From positions 4,693,259 through 4,742,350 of the forward strand of contig NZ_JTIY01000001.1 in assembly GCF_000818175.1 (NCBI RefSeq): 49,092 bases of DNA, in the 5' to 3' direction. The stretch's first letter is position 1. Each line of letters begins with the position of its first letter. The stretch comes from Streptomyces sp. AcH 505. Lineage in GTDB: Bacteria > Actinomycetota > Actinomycetes > Streptomycetales > Streptomycetaceae. The notes beneath the pieces were generated by a model that was not told the DNA's origin, made no database searches, and saw only the letters and a program-made list of their open reading frames with translations. Position numbers and translations under genes: made by a program. Positions 8,574 to 17,485 of this stretch are shown in pieces.

Positions 8574-8610
8574 CGTCGTCCCGACGGGGCTCCGCCCGGC
8601 CGGGACGACG
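8574..8610 (-). terminator. hairpin terminator of the mycothiol-formaldehyde unit
   Basis: CGTCGTCCCG at 8574-8583 pairs perfectly with CGGGACGACG at 8601-8610 around a 17-nt GC-rich loop. It lies 15 bp after the metallo-hydrolase stop. Confidence 0.5.
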
Positions 8611-8625
8611 TGCCGAACCGCCCGC

Positions 8626-9255
8626 TCAACTGCCGCGCTGAATCCATTCGTCCAGGTGCGGTGACTCGTCGCCGATGGTGGTCGAATCGCCGTGCCCGGT
8701 ACGTACGACGGTCTCGGGCGGGAGCGTGAACAGCCGGTCGCGGATCGAGTTGATGATCGTCGGGAAGTCCGAGAAGGACCGTCCCGTCGCGCCGGGGCCG
8801 CCCTGGAACAGCGTGTCGCCGGTGAAGACCGTGCCGAGTGCGGGCGCGTAGAGGCAGATCGCGCCCGGTGTGTGGCCCGGTGTGTGCAGCACGGTCAGGG
8901 TCGTGCCGCCGATGGTGATGGTCTGCCCGTCGGACAGTTCCTCGTCCGGGGCGAGACCCGGGTGGGTCTGCTTCCAGAGCTGGAGGTCGTCGGGGTGGAG
9001 CATGACGGGCGCGTCGGTCATCGCGGCCAGTTCGGGGGCCGCGTCGATGTGGTCGTCATGGCCGTGGGTGGAGATGATCGCGCGCAGGACGCGGCCGCCG
9101 AGCGCCGTCTCGATGCTGCCGGCGTCGTGCGCGGCGTCGATGACGATCGCCTCGGAGTCGTCCCCGACGATCCAGACGTTGTTGTCGACGTCCCAGGTGC
9201 CGCCGTCGAGGGAGAAGGTGCCTGAGGTGACGAGGTGGTCGATACGGGCAGCCAT
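8626..9255 (-). CDS. MBL-fold metallo-hydrolase, probable S-formylmycothiol hydrolase
   Basis: A 209-residue metallo-beta-lactamase-fold hydrolase. The two-metal motif is STHGHDDHIDA, with further ligands in LHTPGHTPGAICLY, FTGDTLF and GHGDST, all glyoxalase II-like. Its start overlaps the stop of the mycothiol-dependent formaldehyde dehydrogenase (ATGA at 9252-9255 as read on -). The same pair occurs in mycobacteria (Rv2259/Rv2260). The expected role is hydrolysis of the S-formylmycothiol made by the dehydrogenase, giving formate and free mycothiol. That substrate is inferred from the pairing. Confidence 0.82.
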   Translation of the reverse strand: MAARIDHLVTSGTFSLDGGTWDVDNNVWIVGDDSEAIVIDAAHDAGSIETALGGRVLRAIISTHGHDDHIDAAPELAAMTDAPVMLHPDDLQLWKQTHPGLAPDEELSDGQTITIGGTTLTVLHTPGHTPGAICLYAPALGTVFTGDTLFQGGPGATGRSFSDFPTIINSIRDRLFTLPPETVVRTGHGDSTTIGDESPHLDEWIQRGS

Positions 9256-10340
9256 CAGAGCATCACGACCGAACGCAGCACATCGCCGTCGCCCATGCGG
9301 GAGAACGCCGACTCGACGTCGCCCAGGCCCACCTTCTCGGTGACGAACGCCTCCAGATCGATCCTGCCTTGCTGGTGCAGATCGATGAGCATCGGGAAGT
9401 CCCGGGACGGCAGACAGTCGCCGTACCAGGACGACTTGAGCGCGCCGCCGCGGCCGAAGACGTCCAGCAGCGGCAGTTCGAGCGTCATCTCCGGGGTGGG
9501 CACCCCCACCAGGACGACGGTGCCGGCCAGATCGCGGGCGTAGAACGCCTGCTTGTACGTCTCGGGGCGGCCGACCGCCTCGATGACGACATCGGCGCCG
9601 AACCCGCCGGTGAGGGCGCGGATCGCCTCGACGGGATCCGTCCCCGACGAGTTGACGGTGTGGGTGGCGCCCATCGTCCTGGCCGTGGCCAGCTTCCGGT
9701 CGTCGACGTCGACGGCGATGATCCGGGCGGCGCCCGCGAGGCGCGCGCCGACCACGGCCGCGTCACCGACCCCGCCGCAGCCGATCACGGCGACCGTGTC
9801 GCCCCTGCCGACCTGGCCGGTGTTGATCGCGGCGCCGATGCCCGCCATCACCCCGCAGCCGAGCAGTCCCGCCACGGCCGGGGAGACGGTCGGGTCGACC
9901 TTCGTGCACTGCCCGGCGGCGACCAGGGTCTTCTCCGCGAACGCGCCGATACCGAGCGCCGGCGACAGCTCCGTGCCGTCGGTCAGGGTCATCTTCTGCT
10001 TCGCGTTGTGGGTGTTGAAGCAGTACCAGGGCCTGCCGCGCAGACAGGCACGGCAGTTGCCGCACACGGCGCGCCAGTTGAGGACGACGAAATCGCCCGG
10101 TGCCACGTCCGTGACACCTTCGCCGACCGATTCGACCAGACCCGCCGCCTCGTGCCCGAGCAGGAACGGGAACTCGTCGTTGATCCCGCCCTGCTTGTAG
10201 TGCAGATCGGTGTGGCAGACGCCGCACGCCTGCACCTTCACCACGGCCTCGCCGGGGCCGGGATCCGGTACAACGATCGTCTCGACCCGCACCGGCTCGT
10301 TCTTTCCGGGTGCGACGACCCCTTGTACCTGTTGCGACAT
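9255..10340 (-). CDS. mscR: S-(hydroxymethyl)mycothiol dehydrogenase / S-nitrosomycothiol reductase
   Basis: A 361-residue zinc-dependent medium-chain dehydrogenase. Catalytic zinc ligands are in [11 protein letters not shown] and GHEAAG. The structural zinc cluster is [15 protein letters not shown]. The NAD-binding motif is [19 protein letters not shown]. Length and the C-terminus [13 protein letters not shown] match the actinobacterial MscR/AdhE2 group. It oxidises the mycothiol-formaldehyde adduct with NAD and can also reduce S-nitrosomycothiol. It is translationally coupled to the MBL-fold hydrolase, forming a formaldehyde detoxification pair. Confidence 0.9.
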   Translation of the reverse strand: MSQQVQGVVAPGKNEPVRVETIVVPDPGPGEAVVKVQACGVCHTDLHYKQGGINDEFPFLLGHEAAGLVESVGEGVTDVAPGDFVVLNWRAVCGNCRACLRGRPWYCFNTHNAKQKMTLTDGTELSPALGIGAFAEKTLVAAGQCTKVDPTVSPAVAGLLGCGVMAGIGAAINTGQVGRGDTVAVIGCGGVGDAAVVGARLAGAARIIAVDVDDRKLATARTMGATHTVNSSGTDPVEAIRALTGGFGADVVIEAVGRPETYKQAFYARDLAGTVVLVGVPTPEMTLELPLLDVFGRGGALKSSWYGDCLPSRDFPMLIDLHQQGRIDLEAFVTEKVGLGDVESAFSRMGDGDVLRSVVML

Positions 10341-10410
10341 CCCAGGACCTGCCTTTCCTCACGCCTACGCACGCACTTCGTCCGCACCCACTATCCCGTG
10401 CCGCGGTGGT

Positions 10411-11112
10411 TCAGGGCGCGAGGACATCCAGTTCGTGCAGGGCGCCGACGGCGATCTGCCGGGTCAGCTCCTCGGCCCTGGCCGCCTCGCCCTCCCTGAC
10501 CGCCTCAGCGAGCCGTACGTGCAGGGTGACCGCAGCCGGGTCGGGGTCGTCGAACATCACCTGGTGGTGGGTGCGTCCCGCCAGGACCTCGGCCACCACA
10601 TCACCGAGCCTGGCGAACATCTCGTTGCCGGACGCGTTGAGCACCACCCGGTGGAAGGCGATGTCGTGGACCAGGTACTCCTGGAGCCTGCCGCCCCGGG
10701 AGGTGGCGACCATGCCGAGGGCCTGCTCGGTGAGTTCGGCGCACTGCTCAGGCGTGGCGTTGACGGCGGCGAGCCCGGCGGCGACCGGTTCGACCGCGGA
10801 GCGCAGCACCGTCAGCGAGCGCAGCTGGCGCGGCCGGTCGGAGCCCGCGAGGCGCCAGCGGATGACGCGCGGGTCGTAGACGTTCCACTCCTCGGTGGGG
10901 CGTACGGTCACGCCCACCCGGCGCCGGGACGCGACGAGTTGCATCGATTCGAGGACGCGGACCACTTCCCGTACCACGGTGCGGGACACATCGAACCGCT
11001 GCGCGACTTCGTCCGTGCGTACGACGCTGCCCTGCGGGTATTCGCCCGCGGTGATGGCGAGGCCGAGGGCGTCCAGCACACGGGTATGCAGGCCCTGGCC
11101 TTCTGTGGTCAT
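10411..11112 (-). CDS. gntR: GntR-family (FCD domain) regulator, probable gluconate repressor
   Basis: A 233-residue regulator. The N-terminal winged helix (about 8-75) includes VVRTDEVAQRFDVSRTVVREVVRVLESMQLV. The C-terminal all-helical FCD ligand domain carries histidines in HDIAFHRVVLNASGN and HVRLAEAVREG that usually bind a metal and an organic acid. It is divergent from gntK and gntP, the standard arrangement for a gluconate-responsive repressor in Streptomyces. The 140-bp shared promoter contains TGAATAC at 11173-11179, also found before gudD. Confidence 0.85.
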   Translation of the reverse strand: MTTEGQGLHTRVLDALGLAITAGEYPQGSVVRTDEVAQRFDVSRTVVREVVRVLESMQLVASRRRVGVTVRPTEEWNVYDPRVIRWRLAGSDRPRQLRSLTVLRSAVEPVAAGLAAVNATPEQCAELTEQALGMVATSRGGRLQEYLVHDIAFHRVVLNASGNEMFARLGDVVAEVLAGRTHHQVMFDDPDPAAVTLHVRLAEAVREGEAARAEELTRQIAVGALHELDVLAP

Positions 11113-11252
11113 GGGGCAAGCCTACGGGGCGACCGGCGGTGGAGAAAGTACGACGTTTTCATCACAGCCTCTTGAATACGTCATACCTAATGAGGTTCAG
11201 TGACCCGACACACCGATCGTGACCGACTGAGGTCGAGACAGCGAGGCACGCA

Positions 11253-11762
11253 ATGAGCACCCCCCACGTCGTCGTGGTGATGGGAGTGGCAGGGACAGGG
11301 AAGACCACGATCGGCCCGCTCGTCGCCACCGAGCTGGACGTCCCGTACGCCGAGGGCGACGACTTCCACCCCCCGGAGAACGTCGCCAAGATGTCGGCCG
11401 GCACCCCGCTGGACGACGCGGACCGGTGGCCCTGGCTCGACGCGATCGGCGCGTGGGCACACCACCGCGCCGGACTCGGCGGGGTGGTCAGCTGCTCGGC
11501 GCTCAAGCGGTCCTACCGCGACCGGCTGCGGGCGGCGGCGCCCGGCGTCGTGTTCCTGCACCTGACCGGTGACCGGTCGCTCATCGAACGCCGGATGGCC
11601 GAGCGCAAGGGCCACTTCATGCCGTCGGCGCTGCTCGACTCGCAGTTCGCGACGCTCCAGCCGCTGGGGGACGACGAGGCGGGCGTCGCCGTCGACGTGT
11701 CCGGCGGCCCCGAGGAGATCGCCGCACGGGCCGTCGCCGCGCTGCGCAGGACCGGCCCCTGA
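11253..11762 (+). CDS. gntK: gluconokinase
   Basis: A 169-residue GntK-type kinase that phosphorylates D-gluconate to 6-phosphogluconate. Walker A is GVAGTGKTT. The family signature EGDDFHPPENVAKMSAGTPLDDADRWPWL follows, then CSALKRSYRDRLR, and the lid segment RRMAERKGHFMP. ATG 11253 begins directly at the P-loop strand. It is followed after 80 bp by the gluconate permease gene on the same strand and faces the GntR regulator. Function is secure. Confidence 0.95.
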   Translation: MSTPHVVVVMGVAGTGKTTIGPLVATELDVPYAEGDDFHPPENVAKMSAGTPLDDADRWPWLDAIGAWAHHRAGLGGVVSCSALKRSYRDRLRAAAPGVVFLHLTGDRSLIERRMAERKGHFMPSALLDSQFATLQPLGDDEAGVAVDVSGGPEEIAARAVAALRRTGP

Positions 11763-11842
11763 ACGGACCCCCCGCCGCACTGCCCCACCCCGTCGGCAGT
11801 GCCCCCACCGCCCCGACCCCCACAGCCTAAGGAAGTACCCCC

Positions 11843-13240
11843 GTGAGCCATCTCAGCGTGGAGATGCTGGCAGCGGATGCCCCGGAGCCGATCTCGTCGG
11901 CGGGCAACGCACAGCTCGGCATCGCCGTCCTCGTCGGCATCGCCGTCATCGTCGTCCTCATCACCGTCTTCAAACTGCACGCCTTCCTGTCCCTGACCAT
12001 CGGTTCGCTGGCGCTCGGCGCCGTGGCCGGTGCGCCGCTGGACAAGGTCATCACCAGCTTCACCACAGGACTCGGCTCCACGGTCGCGAGCGTGGGTGTG
12101 CTGATCGCGCTCGGCGCGATACTCGGCAGGCTCCTCGCCGACTCGGGAGGGGCCGACCAGATCGTCGACACGATCCTGGCGAAGGCCAGCGCCCGGTCCA
12201 TGCCGTGGGCGATGGTGCTGATCGCCTCGATCGTCGGGCTGCCGCTGTTCTTCGAGATCGGCATCGTGCTGCTGATACCCGTGGTGCTGCTGGTCGCCAA
12301 GCGCGGCAACTACTCGCTCATGCGCATCGGCATCCCGGCCCTCGCCGGTCTCTCCGTGATGCACGGCCTGATCCCGCCGCACCCCGGTCCGCTCGCCGCG
12401 ATCGACGCCCTGCACGCCAACCTCGGTGTGACGCTGGCGCTCGGTGTGCTGGTCGCCATCCCGACCGTGATCATCGCCGGGCCGCTGTTCTCGAAGTACG
12501 CGGCGCGCTGGGTCGACGTCGAGGCGCCCGAAGGCATGGTGCCGCAGCGCGCCTCCGAGGACCTGGAGCACCGGCCGAGCTTCGGGGCGACGGTCTGCAC
12601 CATCCTGCTGCCCGTCGTGCTGATGCTCGGCAAGGCGCTCGTGGACGTGGTGATCGACAACCCCGACAACACGGGCCAGCGCGTCGCCGACGTCGTCGGA
12701 TCCCCGCTGATCGCGCTGCTCATCGCCGTACTCGTCGCCCTGTTCACGATGGGCAGGGCCGCCGGATTCACCAAGGACCGGCTCGCCACGACCGTGGACA
12801 AGTCACTCGCGCCGATCGCCGGTGTGATGCTGATCGTCGCCGCGGGCGGCGGCTTCAAGCAGACGCTGGTCGACGCGGGCGTGGGCCAGATGATCCTGGA
12901 CATCTCCAAGGACTGGTCGATACCCGCCCTGCTGCTGGCCTGGCTGATCGCCGTGGCGATCCGGATCGCCACCGGGTCCGCGACCGTCGCCACCATCTCG
13001 GCCGCGGGACTTGTGGGCCCGCTCGCCGCCGACATGTCGACCACGCATGTGGCCCTGCTGGTGCTGGCGGTGGGCTGCGGCTCGCTCTTCTTCAGCCATG
13101 TCAACGACGCCGGATTCTGGCTGGTGAAGGAGTACTTCGGGATGAGCGTCGGGCAGACGGTCAAGACCTGGTCGCTGATGGAGACGATCATCTCCGTGGT
13201 CGGCCTCGGCTTCGTCATGCTGCTGTCGCTGATCCTGTAG
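11843..13240 (+). CDS. gntP: gluconate:H+ symporter, GntP family
   Basis: A 465-residue polytopic membrane protein with about 12 hydrophobic segments. Family signatures include GLPLFFEIGIVLLIPVVLLVA, the GLSVMHGLIPPHPGPLAAI loop and the C-terminal CGSLFFSHVNDAGFWLVKEYFGMS. It imports gluconate with protons. With gntK it forms the uptake and phosphorylation unit under the divergent GntR regulator. The ATG at 11843 is GTG-preceded by AAGGAAGTACC, a good ribosome site. Confidence 0.95.
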   Translation: MSHLSVEMLAADAPEPISSAGNAQLGIAVLVGIAVIVVLITVFKLHAFLSLTIGSLALGAVAGAPLDKVITSFTTGLGSTVASVGVLIALGAILGRLLADSGGADQIVDTILAKASARSMPWAMVLIASIVGLPLFFEIGIVLLIPVVLLVAKRGNYSLMRIGIPALAGLSVMHGLIPPHPGPLAAIDALHANLGVTLALGVLVAIPTVIIAGPLFSKYAARWVDVEAPEGMVPQRASEDLEHRPSFGATVCTILLPVVLMLGKALVDVVIDNPDNTGQRVADVVGSPLIALLIAVLVALFTMGRAAGFTKDRLATTVDKSLAPIAGVMLIVAAGGGFKQTLVDAGVGQMILDISKDWSIPALLLAWLIAVAIRIATGSATVATISAAGLVGPLAADMSTTHVALLVLAVGCGSLFFSHVNDAGFWLVKEYFGMSVGQTVKTWSLMETIISVVGLGFVMLLSLIL

Positions 13241-13265
13241 CGCCCCGCCCTGGTGGAGCGGGAGT

Positions 13266-13946
13266 TCACTCCTCGGGCGGGTCGCCGTCCTTCCACAGCG
13301 GGTGCTCCCGCTCCGCCCAGTCGCGCTCCACCTCGCCGGTGCGCATCCCGCGCCTGGCCTGCGGGTCGTTGAACGCCATGCCGATATGACCGAACAGCAC
13401 GATCCCGATGGCCAGCGCCAGCCAGTCGTGGATGAACGTGGCGCTGGTGCGCCACACGATCGGGGCGAGCCCGGTGAACCACATCAGCAGCCCCGTGGCG
13501 ACCATCACGAGCACCGCCCCCGCGATCCAGGCCGCGTAGAGCTTCTGCCCCGCGTTGAACTTGCCCGCGGGCCGCGCGCCCGGCCACGCCCAGCGCTTGC
13601 GGACGGCGCGCAGCCACTCCCGGTCCTCGGGGATGAAGCGGTTCAGCCGCTCCAGGTCCTTGCGGAAGGCGCGGGAGACGAGCCCGGCGAGGAACGGCAC
13701 CGGGATCAGGATGCCGGACCACTCGTGGACGGTGACCACGAGATAGCGCCGGCCGACGAGTTCGGCCAGCTGCGGGACGTACAGGAAAGCCGCGGTGACG
13801 ACGCACGTCATCATCAGCCAGGCGGTGCTCCGGTGCACCCAGCGCTCGGCGCGGGTGAAGCGGCGCAGCCGGCCAGGGCCGCGCCGCTCAGACGGTGGGG
13901 GTGTCGTCGCGCCCGTTGGACCTGCCGACCCAGCCGTCGACGTCAT
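13266..13946 (-). CDS. di-heme cytochrome b561-type membrane subunit
   Basis: A 226-residue membrane protein with four hydrophobic helices. Candidate heme-ligand histidines are in AERWVHRSTAW, VVTVHEWSG, FIHDWLALAIG and FGHIGMAF. This is the cytochrome b subunit type found with formate dehydrogenases, hydrogenases and sulfite-oxidase-like enzymes. Its start lies 59 bp inside the end of the molybdopterin oxidoreductase gene, so the two overlap strongly and are surely co-expressed. It would link that enzyme to the quinone pool or bring electrons to it. A shorter start would remove the first heme helix, so the long overlap is kept. Confidence 0.82.
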   Translation of the reverse strand: MTSTAGSAGPTGATTPPPSERRGPGRLRRFTRAERWVHRSTAWLMMTCVVTAAFLYVPQLAELVGRRYLVVTVHEWSGILIPVPFLAGLVSRAFRKDLERLNRFIPEDREWLRAVRKRWAWPGARPAGKFNAGQKLYAAWIAGAVLVMVATGLLMWFTGLAPIVWRTSATFIHDWLALAIGIVLFGHIGMAFNDPQARRGMRTGEVERDWAEREHPLWKDGDPPEE

Positions 13947-14631
13947 AGCCGTACCCCTCCCAGTAGCCGGGCTTGACCTCGGAGGTGACCGAGATCCCGG
14001 AGAGCCATTTCGCCGACTTGTAGAAGTACATGGGGGCCACGTAGAGCCGCACCGGACCGCCGTGCGCGTGCGATATCGGCTTGTCCTGCATCTTCAGCGC
14101 CACCAGGACGTCGTCGCGGCGGGCCTGCGAGAGCGTGAGGCTCTCGCTGTACGTGCCGTCGAAGCAGGTGAAGCGCAGCGCCTTGCCCTCGGGGCGCACC
14201 CCGGCGGCTTCCAGGAGGTCGGAGACCCGGACACCCTCGAACGGTGTCTTGGGCACCCGCCATCCCGTGACGCACTGCACATCACGGACGATCCGGGTCT
14301 GCGGCAGTTTCCGCAGCGCGTCCAGCGTGTAGGTGCCGGGCCGGTCGACCAGCCCGTCGATCTTCAGCTGGTAGTTGCTCGCGTCCTTGTTCGGGACGGA
14401 AGCGGCGACGTTGTAGAAGCGGAAGCCGCCGCCGTTGGGCAGCAGTCCGGTGATTCCGGTCGGATCCTTCTCGGCGGCCGCGCCCAGGAACGATTCGAGG
14501 CCGTGCTGCAGATGCGGTGCGAGGACGATCCCGGCGGCGCCGACGCCGACCATGGAGAGCACCACCCGGCGCCCCACCGGCGCGCCCTTGGGCGCTTCGG
14601 GCGCTCCGTTGCCGCTTGGTTGATGGTTCAC
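13888..14631 (-). CDS. exported sulfite-oxidase-family molybdopterin oxidoreductase
   Basis: A 247-residue protein of the sulfite oxidase/MsrP molybdopterin fold. The N-terminus has a twin-arginine-like GRRVVLSMVGVGAAGIVLA, implying export by Tat and probably a retained membrane anchor. The molybdenum-ligating cysteine is in RDVQCVTGWRVP. Other family segments are the Moco-binding HAHGGPVRLYVAPMYFYKSAKWL and YWEGYGY. The gene runs directly into the cytochrome b gene, so the pair forms a membrane redox complex. Whether it oxidises sulfite or repairs oxidised methionine is not decided; no MsrQ homologue is seen, only the b561-type subunit. Confidence 0.85.
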   Translation of the reverse strand: MNHQPSGNGAPEAPKGAPVGRRVVLSMVGVGAAGIVLAPHLQHGLESFLGAAAEKDPTGITGLLPNGGGFRFYNVAASVPNKDASNYQLKIDGLVDRPGTYTLDALRKLPQTRIVRDVQCVTGWRVPKTPFEGVRVSDLLEAAGVRPEGKALRFTCFDGTYSESLTLSQARRDDVLVALKMQDKPISHAHGGPVRLYVAPMYFYKSAKWLSGISVTSEVKPGYWEGYGYDVDGWVGRSNGRDDTPTV

Positions 14632-14642
14632 GGTTCAATTGA

Positions 14643-14679
14643 ACACCCGCGGCCGTGTGAAGCAGGCGGCCGCGGGTGT
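14643..14679. terminator. hairpin terminator after the APC permease
   Basis: ACACCCGCGGCCG pairs perfectly over 13 bp with CGGCCGCGGGTGT, with an 11-nt loop. It lies 40 bp past the permease stop and just upstream of the molybdopterin gene. Confidence 0.65.
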
Positions 14680-14718
14680 CCGTAAGGCTTTCGTCAGACT
14701 CTTCGACTCAGCGTCCCG

Positions 14719-16266
14719 TCAGACGCGCGGAGCCGCCTCGGCCGTCTGCGACTCGGCGGCCTTCTCCAGCTCGAACGCCTCGTTGCCGAGCCCGATCCTG
14801 GCGTGCACCTCGGGCTTGGTGGCGCGCAGGACGAGTCCGAGGACAAGGCCGCCGACCAGCACCACACCGATGATCGCGGGCAGGATCCAGCTCAGCGAGG
14901 AGCCGGGGCCCGCACCGACGAGGACGTCGAAGTCCTTGACCGTGTAGACGGCCACGACCACCAGCGCGATACCGGCGAGGCCCGAGGAGATCAGCCGCCA
15001 CGCCTGCGCGCCGCCCGCGCCGCGCTTGACGAAGAAGGCGATCACGGCGAACGCGGCGGCGGCCATCAGCAGGATGACGCCGAACGCCCCGATGTTGCCC
15101 ATCCAGGTGAACAGGTGCAGCACCGGCGCCGTCGGGTCACCGACCGGCTTGTCGTCGGTCAGCGCGAAGATCAGGATGACGACGATGGAGAACACCGACT
15201 GCAGCACGGAACCCGCCGACGGCGCGCCGCTGGACTTGCTGGTGCGGCCGAAGCGGGCGGGCAGCAGCCCCTCGCGGCCCATCGCGAAGGCGTACCGGGC
15301 GACGACGTTGTGGAAGCTCAGCATCGCGGCGAACATGCCGGTCACGTACAGGACATGCAGCACATCGGTGAACGTCTTGCCGAGCAGCCCCTCGGTCAGC
15401 CCGAACAGCAGGTTCGGCCCTTCCTTGCCCGAGGCGGCGACGATCGAGGAGGGCCCGGCGGCCAGGGACAGCGCCCAGGCGCCGATGGCCAGGAACAGGG
15501 CCGAGATCCCGACGCCCAGGAACATCACGCGCTGCACGATGACGTGCGGGCGGTTGGTCTCCTCCGCGTACACCGGAGCCTGCTCGAAGCCGACGAAGGC
15601 GGCGATGCAGAAGCAGAGCGCGGTGCCGAACCCGGCGCCGGTGAGCGTGTCCGGGTTGAACGCGTGGAGGGACAGGCCCTCCTTGCTCGGGTCGGCGACG
15701 GCGGAGACGTCGAAGATCAGGACCAGGGTCACCTCGATGAGCAGCAGGACACCGAGCACCTTGGCGTTGAGGTCGATCTTCAGCCAGCCGAGGACGGCGA
15801 CGAGCACGGCGCCGGCGAGCGCGGGGATCCACCAGGCCACGCTCGTGTCGAGGTAGGTGCCGAAGAGGTTCGAGACCTCGAAGCCGAACAGGCCGTAGAT
15901 ACCGACCTGCATGGCGTTGTACGCGACGAGCGCGACGAGCGAGGCCCCCGCGCCCGCCGTCGGGCCGAGACCGCGCGCGATGTACGCGTAGAAGGCACCC
16001 GCGTTGTGCACGTGCCGGCTCATCTCGGCGTAGCCGACGCTGAACAGCACCAGGACCACGCCGAGGATGACGTAGAGCAGCGGCTGACCGACGATGCCCA
16101 TGACCCCGTAGACGGTGGGCATGACCCCCGCCACCGTCATCAGGGGCGCGCTGGCCGCCAGCACGGACAGCAGCAGCCCGGCGGTGCCGAGCCGGTTCGC
16201 GCGGAGCGCTCTCTCCTGCCCCTTGTAAGTGTTTATCTCGCTCGTGGTCGAACTGCCCGTCGACAT
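14719..16266 (-). CDS. APC-superfamily amino acid/polyamine permease
   Basis: A 515-residue protein with 12 or so hydrophobic segments. Helix 1 carries GTAGLLLSVLAASAPLMTVAGVMP, with the APC unwound-helix Gly/Ser pattern, and AFVGFEQAPVYAEETNRPHVIVQRVMF is the signature helix-6 and loop of the group. It is a probable secondary importer of an amino acid or amine at the plasma membrane. Its gene follows the 321-residue protein at 16303 by 36 bp on the same strand, so the two are probably co-transcribed. A strong hairpin follows. The substrate is unknown. Confidence 0.86.
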   Translation of the reverse strand: MSTGSSTTSEINTYKGQERALRANRLGTAGLLLSVLAASAPLMTVAGVMPTVYGVMGIVGQPLLYVILGVVLVLFSVGYAEMSRHVHNAGAFYAYIARGLGPTAGAGASLVALVAYNAMQVGIYGLFGFEVSNLFGTYLDTSVAWWIPALAGAVLVAVLGWLKIDLNAKVLGVLLLIEVTLVLIFDVSAVADPSKEGLSLHAFNPDTLTGAGFGTALCFCIAAFVGFEQAPVYAEETNRPHVIVQRVMFLGVGISALFLAIGAWALSLAAGPSSIVAASGKEGPNLLFGLTEGLLGKTFTDVLHVLYVTGMFAAMLSFHNVVARYAFAMGREGLLPARFGRTSKSSGAPSAGSVLQSVFSIVVILIFALTDDKPVGDPTAPVLHLFTWMGNIGAFGVILLMAAAAFAVIAFFVKRGAGGAQAWRLISSGLAGIALVVVAVYTVKDFDVLVGAGPGSSLSWILPAIIGVVLVGGLVLGLVLRATKPEVHARIGLGNEAFELEKAAESQTAEAAPRV

Positions 16267-16302
16267 GGCAGAGGTTCCTTCCGGGAATCGGTGGTGCGTC
16301 GG

Positions 16303-17268
16303 TCAGGCGGAGCCGAGCGCGGCACTGCGCGCGGCGAGAAACGCTTTGTGGGGGTCTCGGTCCGGATAGGACCAGGGAGCGGGGGTGTTGTGCTCGCCGA
16401 TGCGGTTGAAGAGCGCTGCCGCCTCGGCCACCCTCCCCTCGTAGAACTGGGCGTGGGCAAGGAAGTTGAGGTCGACGCGGTTGCGCGGGTGCGCCTGCTC
16501 CTCGTACCCCCACTCCAGCCACCAGTCGAACGCGGTCTTGAGCACCTGATGGGCGCGACGGCTGCGCCAGTGGGGCGACTCAGCGGGGTCGCCCGGTTCC
16601 CGGCCGGAAGCGGCCAGCACCCGGTAGCGCTCGGCGTGCGCGACGACGGGCAGCACGGCGAGCGGTGAGTCGGCCGGGGCCTGTTCGGCGGCCCAGGACG
16701 CGAAGTCGTAGACCTCGTGGAGCGGGTCCTGCCCCACCTCGGCATGGCGCTCGGCGAGCCGGGCCACCATCAGATGGTGCGCGTGGTGGTGTTCCGGGTG
16801 CCGGGTGCGGACCTCGTCGAAGAGCTGCATGGTCTCTTCCTCCGTGCCCAGCGTGCGGGCGAGGAGCAGCAGACCGAGCCAGGGGGTGGGGTCGGCGGGG
16901 GCGCGTCTGATCGCCTCACGGCAGGTGTCACGCGCCCGGTACTCGGGCTCCTTGCCGCGCAGCGCCGCGATGACGTTGGCACAGGCGAAGAGCGTCGCCG
17001 CGTCGCTGCTCCGGGGTTCGACGACGAGCCAGTCGCGGGTCCAGGCGACGGCGCCCGACGCCTGCGCGAGGACGATGGCGCGGTGGCCGCGGCGGTCCCA
17101 GTCGTCGCCGGTCGCCGCGAGCAGGGTACGCGCCTCGGACCAGCGGCCCTGGGCCAACTGATCGCGTACGCCTGCGAGTTCGACGTCGTCGAGGGCCGGA
17201 TCGAAGTGCTGGTCGGAGCGTGAGCCCCGTCTTCGGGAACGGCCCAGGGGCGGCGGAGGCGGAGACAT
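16303..17268 (-). CDS. tetratricopeptide-like protein of unknown function
   Basis: A 321-residue soluble protein rich in Ala, Arg and Glu, built from helical pairs that resemble degenerate TPR repeats (for example AREAIRRAPADPTPWLGLLLLARTLG-like and the DEVRTRHPEHHHAHHLMVARLAE region). Similar proteins are annotated as hypothetical in Streptomyces. The start at 17266-17268 is preceded by GGAGGA at a good distance; a longer frame upstream is less likely. It is located 36 bp before an APC permease, which hints at a shared role, but no catalytic motif is visible. Confidence 0.7.
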   Translation of the reverse strand: MSPPPPPLGRSRRRGSRSDQHFDPALDDVELAGVRDQLAQGRWSEARTLLAATGDDWDRRGHRAIVLAQASGAVAWTRDWLVVEPRSSDAATLFACANVIAALRGKEPEYRARDTCREAIRRAPADPTPWLGLLLLARTLGTEEETMQLFDEVRTRHPEHHHAHHLMVARLAERHAEVGQDPLHEVYDFASWAAEQAPADSPLAVLPVVAHAERYRVLAASGREPGDPAESPHWRSRRAHQVLKTAFDWWLEWGYEEQAHPRNRVDLNFLAHAQFYEGRVAEAAALFNRIGEHNTPAPWSYPDRDPHKAFLAARSAALGSA

Positions 17269-17485
17269 CCGCGGAGTTCCTCCAGACCACGTGAATGAGC
17301 AATGATCGCGCACAGCAAAGCGGTACCCAAGGCCCTACGTCAAGAGCCGATTCGTTGTAATTGGACGTCAACTGTCACCTCGGTGACCTGGGTTGACCCG
17401 TCCCGAGACGCCGCCAAACATCGCTCCCGGGTGCTTCTGCCCAGATGGGACGCCTTTCGGCCATCCTGGCTCGTAAGCTGACGTC

